5,940 nucleotides of DNA from JBJFGR01 sp051892875 (GCA_051892875.1 JBJFGR010000145.1:1-5940); one strand, 5' to 3'. Counted from the first letter of the stretch, positions 1 to 5,755 are shown. Program-made: numbers and translations. Notes: generated from the letters alone by a model not told the origin.

Positions 1-50
1 ATAAATAACTTCAAAGGATGATTTAGTTATACTTTTTAAAAAAGTTTACG

Positions 51-80
51 TTGTATATTTATTTTTCTTTGTGATATCAT
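51..80 (+). promoter_or_regulatory. Possible sigma-70 promoter of the carbonic anhydrase gene
   Basis: A TTGTAT box (51-56) is followed after 18 bp by TATCAT (75-80), which resembles a -35/-10 pair and lies about 40 bp before the start codon. The 8-bp palindrome TGATATCA (72-79) overlaps the -10. In such AT-rich DNA partial promoter matches are common, so this is a suggestion only. Confidence 0.3.
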
Positions 81-121
81 ACAACAACTTTAAAATAAAA
101 GAAAAATAGGAATAATAAATT

Positions 122-811
122 ATGTTCAAGCAAAAGTTATGCACTTTATTTTTAGCAATTTCTTTATCTACTGGTCTAAATGCTTGTTGTTCAAATTACT
201 CAGAAGCAACTAAAACCACTAGACCAAATGTTATCACTCCAGATGTAGCACAAGAACTTCTTTCTAAAGGTAATGATTTTTATTTATCAAATAATAACGA
301 TTCTTCTTTAAGAAATGACTTAACAGTACATGGCCAACACCCTTACGCAGTTGTAATTACCTGTTCAGATTCTAGAGATGTTCCTGAAATTGCATTCAAT
401 GCAAATTTTGGTGATATTTTCACTATTCGTACTGCTGGTAATGTTGTTTCAAATTTTGAAGTAGGTAGTGTTGAATACGGTGCTGAACATTTAGGTTCTC
501 CTTTAGTTGTAGTATTAGGTCATACTAACTGTGGAGCTGTAACTGCAGCGTGCGAAGCACACGAAGGTGGTGAAGTAAACCATATCAATGATATTATTAA
601 CGAAATTCAACCTTCTGTATCAAAAGCTAGAGCTAATGGTTCTACTGATGAAACCTTATTAAACGACGCTATAGTTTTAAATGTTGAAAATTCCATCAAC
701 AGATTAAGAGAAAGTGAAACTTTATCTAAATTAGAAAAGGAAGGAAAAATCAAGATTGTTGGTGCAATCTATAATATTACTTCTGGAAAAGTAACATTCC
801 TAAATAAATAA
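122..811 (+). CDS. Exported beta-class carbonic anhydrase
   Basis: The predicted enzyme is a zinc carbonic anhydrase that interconverts CO2 and bicarbonate. The beta-class zinc site is visible: CSDSR at residues 81-85 (Cys81, Asp83, Arg85) and HTNCGAV at 134-140 (His134, Cys137), with the usual RTAGN at 103-107 between them. The C-terminal strand segment (GAIYNITSGKV, 214-224) also fits the family. Residues 1-21 form a signal peptide: KQK, then a hydrophobic stretch, then LNAC at 19-22. LNAC resembles a lipobox with an atypical Asn at -2, so Cys22 could be lipidated; otherwise signal peptidase I would release it to the periplasm. At 229 residues it is family-sized once the leader is removed. 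The ATG at 122 has a weak AGGAA site 9 bp upstream and is the start that retains the signal peptide. It stands alone and converges with dcd. Beta-CA identity is secure; lipid attachment is inferred. Confidence 0.93.
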   Translation: MFKQKLCTLFLAISLSTGLNACCSNYSEATKTTRPNVITPDVAQELLSKGNDFYLSNNNDSSLRNDLTVHGQHPYAVVITCSDSRDVPEIAFNANFGDIFTIRTAGNVVSNFEVGSVEYGAEHLGSPLVVVLGHTNCGAVTAACEAHEGGEVNHINDIINEIQPSVSKARANGSTDETLLNDAIVLNVENSINRLRESETLSKLEKEGKIKIVGAIYNITSGKVTFLNK

Positions 812-850
812 AAAAATCTGCGATAAGGAATACATTTTGTATTCCTTGTC
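811..850 (-). terminator. Hairpin between converging genes, best as dcd terminator
   Basis: Arms at 825-833 (AAGGAATAC) and 839-847 (GTATTCCTT) pair perfectly around a 5-nt loop. Three further pairs outside them (822-824 with 848-850) include a G-U wobble in the plus-strand transcript. The U-run needed for intrinsic termination lies on the minus-strand side (A-run at 811-817, four bases from the outer stem end), so it best serves transcripts leaving dcd. The plus-strand side lacks a T-run, so termination of the carbonic anhydrase gene here is less sure. Confidence 0.6.
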
Positions 851-881
851 TATATAAAAAAGTATTAAATCTTATTGTAAA

Positions 882-1466
882 TCAGTTATCTTGTGTTATG
901 CGACTAATAACCGCACCTTGTTGCTCTTTATACTTTGAATTACTTCTTAAATTATAAGGTTTTAAAGCTTCACTTTCCAATCTTTCAAAATTTAAAGCCC
1001 CAATGCACATTTTTGGTCTTAAGGCTAATGGTAATCTACCTGCATTATAAAACTCTAAAACTATTTTTCCACTCCAACCAGGGTCAATTCTATGGGCGGT
1101 TGCATGAACCATTAGGCCTACACGAGCCAAAGAACTTCTGCCATCAAGCCACCCTACTATGTCTGGTGCTAGTTTTACAGATTCATGAGTCACTGAAATT
1201 GCAAAATCATTAGGATGCAATATAAAAGCTTCTCCATCTGGTATATATATTTCACTACCCATTACCTGATTCAAAATATCAGTCATTTCTTCACGCTTGC
1301 TTCCTAAATCAATATATGGAGCATTATAAGCCTGAAAAACTCGAAATTCGTTACCTAATAATAAATCAACACTAATACCTGAAACACGCTCTGCATCGGG
1401 AGTTGGATCTATTACAATTTCTTTATTCTCCATTGCTTGAAATATATCTTTATCATTTAAACGCAT
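882..1466 (-). CDS. dcd: dCTP deaminase (Dcd)
   Basis: Dcd deaminates dCTP to dUTP with release of ammonia. In gammaproteobacteria this is the main source of dUMP for thymidylate synthesis, after dUTPase. The protein is 194 residues, essentially the length of the E. coli enzyme, and begins with the same MRL-x-D-x-DI pattern. The family core is intact: GWLDGRSSLAR at 105-115, HATAHRIDPGWSG at 121-133, then IVLEFYN, whose Glu138 matches the catalytic glutamate of E. coli Dcd. LPLALRP (145-151) and the C-terminal YK-x-QQGAV lid segment (179-186) are also present. The enzyme is a cytosolic homotrimer in characterised relatives. The ATG has a clear AGGA (1474-1477) 7 bp upstream. It lies 41 bp downstream of the yqaB-like gene in the same direction, so the two are probably co-transcribed. 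No key residue is missing. Confidence 0.97.
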   Translation of the reverse strand: MRLNDKDIFQAMENKEIVIDPTPDAERVSGISVDLLLGNEFRVFQAYNAPYIDLGSKREEMTDILNQVMGSEIYIPDGEAFILHPNDFAISVTHESVKLAPDIVGWLDGRSSLARVGLMVHATAHRIDPGWSGKIVLEFYNAGRLPLALRPKMCIGALNFERLESEALKPYNLRSNSKYKEQQGAVISRITQDN

Positions 1467-1507
1467 TTCTTTATCCTAAATATAATTAAAATTTAACTAT
1501 CATAAAA

Positions 1508-2116
1508 TTACTTAAAATGAATTTCTTTTATATAACCATTTTCAACTAAAACAACCTGAAAATTTCCTCTTCTACCAGCTTCTATACCTAAGGGAGCGTC
1601 CTCAAACACTGCTGATTTTTCAGGTGCAATATTTAACAATTGAGCAGCTTTTAAAAAAGTTTCTGGATGTGGTTTATGCTTGGTTACATCGTCAGCTGAA
1701 ACAATAACTTTTATGAAATCTTTAAGTAATGTATGGTTAACAATATACTCTACATTACTTCTTAATGTTCCTGTACCTATGGCCATTGGTATATTAAGTC
1801 CTTTTGCATACTTTAACAACTCTAGCATCTGTGGGTAGATATCAACATTTGAAATATTATTTAGATAAGCTTCTGTTTTTTGATGAGCCAAAGTATGTTC
1901 ATCCGAAATTTTTAATTTAAATTTTGAAATCAACTCCCTAGCAATCTTATAACTTGGAACACCACCATGAGCATATAACCATGCTCTGTCTATCTCAATA
2001 CCATACTTCTTTAAAGTATCATACCAAGCCTCTACATGAAACGGCATTGAGTTAACCAGAGTGCCATCTAGATCAAATATCAAACCTTGATACTTTCTTA
2101 TAAAACTTAAATCCAT
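1508..2116 (-). CDS. yqaB: HAD phosphatase, YqaB / beta-phosphoglucomutase-like
   Basis: This is a haloacid-dehalogenase-superfamily hydrolase of 202 residues. Motif I is DLDGT at 15-19 (nucleophile Asp15, acid/base Asp17). A helical cap follows (about 24-85). Motif II is in AIGTGT (112-117), motif III is the lysine in KHKPHPETF (146-154), and motif IV is FEDAPLGIEAG (171-181) with Mg-binding Asp173. The order and spacing, plus cap features such as the HGG-x-PS-x-KIA segment (50-59) and the LAHQKTEA segment (76-83), follow E. coli YqaB. YqaB is a small sugar-phosphate phosphatase with fructose-1-phosphate activity; beta-phosphoglucomutase is the closest alternative. Substrate cannot be fixed from sequence. 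The start at 2116 is needed to include motif I, yet no convincing Shine-Dalgarno sequence precedes it. It is the upstream gene of the pair with dcd, preceded by its own likely promoter. Confidence 0.88.
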   Translation of the reverse strand: MDLSFIRKYQGLIFDLDGTLVNSMPFHVEAWYDTLKKYGIEIDRAWLYAHGGVPSYKIARELISKFKLKISDEHTLAHQKTEAYLNNISNVDIYPQMLELLKYAKGLNIPMAIGTGTLRSNVEYIVNHTLLKDFIKVIVSADDVTKHKPHPETFLKAAQLLNIAPEKSAVFEDAPLGIEAGRRGNFQVVLVENGYIKEIHFK

Positions 2117-2164
2117 AAAATCAAATTAAGTGTTTTAAATACTACAAACATGCGTTGCAATTCT

Positions 2165-2192
2165 ACTATATATTTATTAAAAATAAAAACAA
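2165..2192 (-). promoter_or_regulatory. Probable sigma-70 promoter of the yqaB-dcd pair
   Basis: On the minus strand TTGTTT (2192-2187) and TATAGT (2170-2165) are separated by 16 bp, a good vegetative promoter match. It would start transcription roughly 40 nt before the phosphatase ATG. The -35 end overlaps the T-rich tail of the terminator of the next gene to the right, so the genes are packed tightly. A second, weaker candidate (TTGCAA, 17 bp, TAAAAC) lies closer to the gene. Confidence 0.4.
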
Positions 2193-2222
2193 AAAAGACA
2201 TATAAATAAAGCTATATGTCTT
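2181..2222 (-). terminator. Intrinsic terminator after the 141-residue gene
   Basis: A perfect 10-bp stem (2195-2204 with 2213-2222, AAGACATATA / TATATGTCTT) encloses an 8-nt loop. On the minus strand it is followed at once by a long T-rich run (2194 down to about 2181). It lies 46 bp past the stop codon of the 141-residue gene. Confidence 0.75.
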
Positions 2223-2268
2223 AAAAAGTGGTAGATTTGCGATTTTACGAGTATCAAATTAAAAAAAA

Positions 2269-2694
2269 TTATTTACTTTCAGAATAAGCATCTATTTCTA
2301 AAATTTCATCTTTTGTGTAAAATTTATTCCAATAATTCAACTTTTTGAATACCGAAAACACAAAATTCAATTCTTTACGTATTTCGCTTAAAATTATCTC
2401 CGTCTTATTCACATATTGTTCAACTACGGGCTGTAATCTAACCGAACTAAAATCTACGGAATTTGTTGTAATATCACACGGAAAAATATCCTGATTGTCT
2501 TTATTAAACCATGATATAGATGGTAAACCATTTGTATGTGAAATAACTGGTATAACATTACACATAAATTCACCACCGCTCAATTCTTTTACAATGTTTA
2601 AAAAATTAGCAATAGCGTATTCTGCCTGGTTTAATAATTCTTGAGTTCTGTTATTTAATTGTTCTACAACATTTTCATAAATGTCGTTGTTCAT
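2269..2694 (-). CDS. Hypothetical 141-residue protein
   Basis: I do not recognise this protein with confidence. It is soluble-looking, with no signal peptide or membrane segment. It begins with a long probable helix (about 3-38, NDIYENVVEQL onward). A probable beta-rich centre with two cysteines follows (C45, C73; NVIPVISHTNGLPSISWF at 46-63). It ends in a second long, charged helix (about 87-121) and an acidic tail. The helix / P-x-G-x-P-S-I-x-W / helix layout loosely recalls the MobI family of conjugative-element proteins, but this is memory of a pattern, not an alignment. It is likely to be a real gene: AGGG lies 9 bp before the ATG (2704-2707), codon use resembles its neighbours, and a good terminator follows. 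It is a single-gene unit, divergent from pilin 1. Confidence 0.75.
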   Translation of the reverse strand: MNNDIYENVVEQLNNRTQELLNQAEYAIANFLNIVKELSGGEFMCNVIPVISHTNGLPSISWFNKDNQDIFPCDITTNSVDFSSVRLQPVVEQYVNKTEIILSEIRKELNFVFSVFKKLNYWNKFYTKDEILEIDAYSESK

Positions 2695-3049
2695 TTTATT
2701 TTACCCTTTTTATACTAAAAATGATAATAATATTTATAAATATTTATATAAGTTAATCCCTTTTCAGTGGCGTATTGTAGCCAAAAATTGTAAAAAAAAT
2801 GTGAAATAAAACTCAACATTAAGTTAAATATAAAAATTATTTTCAATATGTTAAACTAATCACATCTAATTTCCATTTATTAAACGAACGAAAGATAGAT
2901 TTGTTACACTCGATACATAGTTTGAGTAAAAGAAAAAATAAAATTTGACTATAATCTTAATATCTACATATTTACTTTGAAATACTTATGTACAAAAATT
3001 AAAATAAGCAATAAAGAAAAATATTTTATCAAAATTAAAAGAGGCTTAT
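2695..3049. promoter_or_regulatory. Divergent intergenic region (355 bp)
   Basis: No gene is visible here. The region must contain both the leftward promoter of the 141-residue gene and the rightward promoter of pilin 1. For the leftward gene the best -10 is TACAAT (2779-2774, minus strand), with no good -35. A short inverted repeat TGGC-N8-GCCA (2768-2783) overlaps it. For pilin 1, see the -10 at 2950-2955 and the AAGAGG ribosome-binding site at 3039-3044, 5 bp before the ATG. The rest is AT-rich without clear structure. Confidence 0.5.
2950..2955 (+). promoter_or_regulatory. Consensus -10 box, likely pilin 1 promoter
   Basis: A perfect TATAAT lies about 95 bp before the pilin 1 start codon, but no good -35 sits at 16-18 bp. 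The nearest, TTGAGT at 2922-2927, is 22 bp away. The overlapping TTGACT (2945-2950) could instead be a -35 for a weaker downstream -10. An activator-assisted promoter is possible. If used, it gives a 5' leader of roughly 90 nt. Confidence 0.35.
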
Positions 3050-3682
3050 ATGAAAAACTCAACCTGTTGTCGTAATAAAGGTTTTTCATTAATTGAACTA
3101 GTTCTAGTTATTGTAATTTTAGGTATTTTAGCAGCAACAGCCGCCCCTAAATTCATGGACTTAAAACGAGACGCCACCATAGCAAAAATGCAAGGATTGG
3201 CAGCAGCACTAAAATCAGGTATTAATATGGTACATATGAATGCTATCATTCATAGAACAGGTCTTATAGGCAATAATGATCAAGGAGCCGAATGCACAGA
3301 AGCCAGCCATGTAAATAAACCTTGTGTTTTATTAAATGGGGTATGGGTTAGAGTAAAATGGGGATATCCAGACCAGGTTGAATCATATAAAATAATTACT
3401 GCAGATATAAAAAATTATGACGGATATAACACGAAGCTAAGATGTAATAAAATAAGTGATCAATTAAGTAAAACGCCTTGTGAAGCTGAATATTGTCGTT
3501 GTTCTGTTCCTAGTGATTATCAAAAGATAGATAATAATCAGTTCGGTATTTCTATTTTTTGGCCGCAGGGATACACTTATTCAGGAGGGGTAAAAGATAC
3601 TGATTGTTTTGTTGCATATGTGCAACCTAATGACCAAAATAACCCAACCACTAAAGTTATTTTGCATGACAAAGGATGTTGA
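3050..3682 (+). CDS. Type IV prepilin, MshA-like, cysteine-rich (pilin 1)
   Basis: This is a 210-residue class III prepilin. The leader is 11 residues (with Cys6-Cys7, lysine then Gly11), followed by Phe12 as the mature N-terminus and the conserved Glu at +5 (Glu16). The hydrophobic alpha-1 helix runs to about residue 32, then APKFMDL, the MSHA-type junction. Prepilin peptidase should cut after Gly11 and methylate Phe12. The globular domain holds eight cysteines (82, 92, 132, 144, 149, 151, 186, 210) and ends in Asp-Lys-Gly-Cys. C144/C149, C186 and C210 line up with cysteines in the two neighbouring pilins; C132 and C151 are unique to this one. WGYP at 104-107 resembles the YGYP segment I recall from Vibrio MshA. 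AAGAGG lies 5 bp before the ATG. It is transcribed alone, toward pilin 2. The pilin family is certain; whether this is a major or minor subunit is unknown. Confidence 0.93.
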   Translation: MKNSTCCRNKGFSLIELVLVIVILGILAATAAPKFMDLKRDATIAKMQGLAAALKSGINMVHMNAIIHRTGLIGNNDQGAECTEASHVNKPCVLLNGVWVRVKWGYPDQVESYKIITADIKNYDGYNTKLRCNKISDQLSKTPCEAEYCRCSVPSDYQKIDNNQFGISIFWPQGYTYSGGVKDTDCFVAYVQPNDQNNPTTKVILHDKGC

Positions 3683-4091
3683 TTTTCAACATTATTCAAT
3701 TTTATAAACAATAAGTCTGTATATTTTATAAATACTTAAAAAGTGTACAGACTTCTATTTTTGATTTATTAGTGTATAAATTCAAACAAAAATCTTAATA
3801 AATTTTTCTAAAGTATATATTATATATAGTGAAAATAATTCAAGATTTATCATTACTACCAAAACATTTTTATCATATTTTTTGAGTTTCTATATTTTTT
3901 ATCGAGAGTATTGATATTGATATTGTTATAGTTGTCGTTATAATTACAGTATAAACAGAAACTTTTATGCACGACGTTTTATTTCCACAAAAGAAAATAA
4001 TTGGGTTAATTTATCAAAAAACAATAGCAGTAAGATAAAATAATCCTTTATATGCATTCACAAATAAAATAAAATAAGAAAACAAAAAATA
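3683..4091. other. Convergent intergenic region (409 bp)
   Basis: Pilins 1 and 2 converge here. Apart from the pilin 1 terminator I see no gene. The segment contains an AT-only near-palindrome around 3813-3828 and short TTGATA-type repeats at 3911-3928. I found no strong hairpin close to the pilin 2 stop codon; only a T-rich minus-strand stretch follows it. A weak in-frame resemblance to a pilin N-terminus at 3901-3954 is described in the findings. Confidence 0.5.
3713..3763 (+). terminator. Intrinsic terminator of pilin 1
   Basis: A 9-bp perfect stem pairs AAGTCTGTA (3713-3721) with TACAGACTT (3746-3754). The 24-nt loop can fold further (ACTT with AAGT inside). The T-rich stretch CTATTTTTG follows. 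It sits 30 bp past the stop codon. The large loop makes it less than ideal. Confidence 0.6.
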
Positions 4092-4742
4092 CTAGCAACC
4101 ATTATCCATAATTTCTAATTTTGTATTAATGGTTTTCTTATTAACAGTTTCTCCGTTTTGAGTATAGGCTACGACATAATATACTGCACACAAAGCAATA
4201 TTACCATCATTAACTATTGAAATATTTAAATCTTTGCTAGCAGAAATTTTTGGTTGATAAGCATTTTTTGCAGAAAATCCATTTGGGAAAAAAGCAATAT
4301 ATGAACTTACAATTCCAGACTCTGCATTAGCAGAAGCAGAAAAATAACACCAATCATTATCACATTTCTGTTCTGCTCCATCGGTTTTAGTAGGTTTTTC
4401 AACCATATCTGCATCTAGAACTTTATACATATGTTCGGGAGATATCTTTCCATAATTTGTCTTGATTTTTAAATCACTTGAGCAACTATTACTTATACCC
4501 GAACCTTCTATACAAATAGCTCCATCCCGCTTATTATCTTGACCAGATAATAAAGCTTTGGAATAAACCATACATGAAGCACTTTTCATAGCAGCACTCA
4601 TACCTTTTAGTGCTCCTACTCTCGCATCTCTTTGTAAATTCATAAACTTAGGAGCTGCAGTTGCAGCCAAAATACCAAGAATAACGATAACCACTACAAG
4701 CTCTATAAGAGTAAACCCCTTGTTGTTTCTCGATAAATTCAC
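4092..4742 (-). CDS. Type IV prepilin, MshA-like (pilin 2), GTG start
   Basis: This is a 216-residue class III prepilin with a 9-residue leader ending Lys8-Gly9. Phe10 should be the mature first residue and Glu14 the +5 glutamate. The alpha-1 segment (residues 9-34) is identical in protein to that of pilin 3. The globular domain has VYSKA (59-63), YGKISPE (97-103), CDNDWC (127-132), CAVYY (185-189) and a terminal Asp-Asn-Gly-Cys. Its seven cysteines (57, 77, 87, 127, 132, 185, 216) are an odd number. C77/C87 match C82/C92 of pilin 1, while C57 in the helical region has no counterpart. The start codon is GTG at 4742-4740, with no upstream in-frame ATG available and AGGAG 6 bp before it. It is transcribed alone, 278 bp from pilin 3 in the same direction but separated from it by a terminator. 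It is probably a subunit of the same MSHA-like pilus. Confidence 0.92.
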   Translation of the reverse strand: MNLSRNNKGFTLIELVVVIVILGILAATAAPKFMNLQRDARVGALKGMSAAMKSASCMVYSKALLSGQDNKRDGAICIEGSGISNSCSSDLKIKTNYGKISPEHMYKVLDADMVEKPTKTDGAEQKCDNDWCYFSASANAESGIVSSYIAFFPNGFSAKNAYQPKISASKDLNISIVNDGNIALCAVYYVVAYTQNGETVNKKTINTKLEIMDNGC

Positions 4743-4748
4743 TTTATT

Positions 4749-4753
4749 CTCCT
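4749..4753 (-). promoter_or_regulatory. Ribosome-binding site that decides the GTG start of pilin 2
   Basis: AGGAG on the minus strand lies 6 bp before GTG (4742-4740). The same AGGAG at the same 6-bp distance precedes the ATG of pilin 3. This spacing and the need for a complete leader peptide fix the GTG as the start. Confidence 0.8.
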
Positions 4754-4847
4754 AAATTACGCCAATTTATTTACTTAGATATACGTAAATCAAAGAAAAC
4801 TTTAAAAACAGAAATGTTTCACCAATATTAAAGATTTTACCCTAAGT

Positions 4848-4876
4848 AATAAAGTTTTATAATTACTATATTTCAA
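4848..4876 (-). promoter_or_regulatory. Possible promoter of pilin 2
   Basis: On the minus strand TTGAAA (4876-4871) and TTTATT (4853-4848) are 17 bp apart. This would give a 5' leader of about 100 nt, similar in length to that proposed for pilin 1. The match is moderate and the DNA is AT-rich; other weak pairs exist nearby. Confidence 0.3.
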
Positions 4877-4927
4877 ATATACAAGCAACTTAACAAAAAA
4901 ATAATATAGTAACCCTTTTAATGAATC

Positions 4928-4967
4928 AAAAAAAAACGTTATTGATCATCTTATCAATAACGCTTTT
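4928..4967 (-). terminator. Intrinsic terminator of pilin 3
   Basis: A perfect 10-bp stem pairs CGTTATTGAT (4937-4946) with ATCAATAACG (4953-4962) around a 6-nt loop. On the minus strand it is followed directly by nine T (4936-4928), so it should end the pilin 3 transcript before pilin 2. On the plus strand four T (4964-4967) follow, so some bidirectional action is possible. Confidence 0.85.
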
Positions 4968-5020
4968 AATCAACAACTAATATGTAAAAAGTTTGTTCTA
5001 TTATTTACTAAACAAATTCT

Positions 5021-5563
5021 TTAACAACCGCTATCAAAAACCTTGTACTTTGTTTCAATATTATTTGAAGCAGACCAATTAAGCAAATAAACCACAGCAC
5101 AAGCACTAGTATTTTTTTTACTATCTGTTAATTCATTTGCAGATGCTAAAGTTACTACTTGATCATTACCAAAGCCTTTAGACACTATTGAAACGTATGC
5201 AAACTTATGCGTATCATCTGTTGTAGCAGAATAACACCATTCAGTTTCACAAGTTCCTGTTAATTGCTCAACTTCAGCATCTAATGCTTTACCGATTGTT
5301 TCTGGTGTGATTCGTCCATAGATAGCATTAACTCCATCTACAATCTGAACAGCTGTTGCAGACTTGTCTTTACCGCTTAAGATTGCCTTTGAATATCCCA
5401 TTGATACGGCACTTTTAACGGCACCCATCATCCCATTTAGCGCGCTAATTCGTGCATCTTTTTGTAAATCCATAAATTTTGGTGCAGCTGTAGCTGCTAA
5501 TATACCAAGAATTACAATAACTACGACTAATTCTATCAATGTAAAACCTTTATTAATCTTCAT
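5021..5563 (-). CDS. Type IV prepilin, MshA-like (pilin 3), probable major-pilin type
   Basis: This is a 180-residue class III prepilin and the closest of the three to classical MshA major pilins in size and layout. The leader is only six residues (ending Lys5-Gly6). Phe7 is the mature N-terminus and Glu11 the +5 glutamate. The alpha-1 segment ends in APKFMDLQ. The helix continues into GYSKA (56-60), followed by YGRITPE (82-88), CETEWC (105-110), CAVVY (155-159) and a terminal Asp-Ser-Gly-Cys. It has only the four cysteines common to all three pilins (105, 110, 155, 180), enough for two disulfides. AGGAG lies 6 bp before the ATG, and a strong terminator follows 58 bp after the stop. Role as the main subunit is inferred from its minimal form and strong expression signals. 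No pilus assembly gene is adjacent within the window. Confidence 0.94.
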   Translation of the reverse strand: MKINKGFTLIELVVVIVILGILAATAAPKFMDLQKDARISALNGMMGAVKSAVSMGYSKAILSGKDKSATAVQIVDGVNAIYGRITPETIGKALDAEVEQLTGTCETEWCYSATTDDTHKFAYVSIVSKGFGNDQVVTLASANELTDSKKNTSACAVVYLLNWSASNNIETKYKVFDSGC

Positions 5564-5591
5564 AACGCACTCCTGTTACCTAATACGGCTT

Positions 5592-5619
5592 GCTATAACA
5601 TTTTATTTAACTATTTTAA
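5592..5619 (-). promoter_or_regulatory. Possible extended -10 promoter of pilin 3
   Basis: On the minus strand TG-T-TATAGC (hexamer 5597-5592) has the extended -10 TG. A TTAAAA box (5619-5614) lies 16 bp upstream. Transcription would begin only about 20 nt before the start codon, just ahead of the AGGAG. Confidence 0.3.
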
Positions 5620-5735
5620 TGTGGTTCTAAAATATTTAAATAAAATTTTTATAAAATATTGACATTAATTATATAAATAATGTACTTGCTATTAAAAAAT
5701 GCTCAAAATTGAATATAAACTCCGTTTTTTACTAC

Positions 5736-5755
5736 TATAATATTGAAAATATTAT
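5736..5755 (+). promoter_or_regulatory. Consensus -10 overlapped by an 8-bp inverted repeat
   Basis: TATAAT (5736-5741) is a perfect -10, though its nearest -35-like box (TTGAAT, 5709-5714) is 21 bp away. The perfect inverted repeat ATAATATT / AATATTAT (5737-5744 and 5748-5755, 3-nt spacer) covers it, which is how a repressor operator would be placed. AT richness makes chance palindromes likelier. Confidence 0.3.

Noticed and set aside
1..121. Partial gene at the left edge
   Set aside because: All frames are short and interrupted. The segment is best explained as the upstream region of the carbonic anhydrase gene.
935..1213. Open frame of 92 codons on the plus strand
   Set aside because: It is wholly antisense to dcd, which has full family motifs. 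It has no ribosome-binding site and no recognisable protein features.
2723..2741. Fur-box-like sequence upstream of the 141-residue gene
   Set aside because: About 13 of 19 positions fit the classical consensus, but the consensus is itself AT-rich and such matches are expected by chance in this DNA. The second half-site is poor.
2768..2781. Possible sigma-54 promoter (TGGC ... GC)
   Set aside because: The GG-to-GC distance is 11 bp, not the required 12. The downstream element lacks the TTGC core, and it is about 270 bp from pilin 1.
3046..3249. Minus-strand open frame of 67 codons
   Set aside because: It is antisense to the pilin 1 N-terminus. Its hydrophobic look merely mirrors the alpha-1 codons.
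5364..5630. Plus-strand open frame of 88 codons
   Set aside because: It is antisense to the pilin 3 N-terminus and leader region and has no ribosome-binding site.
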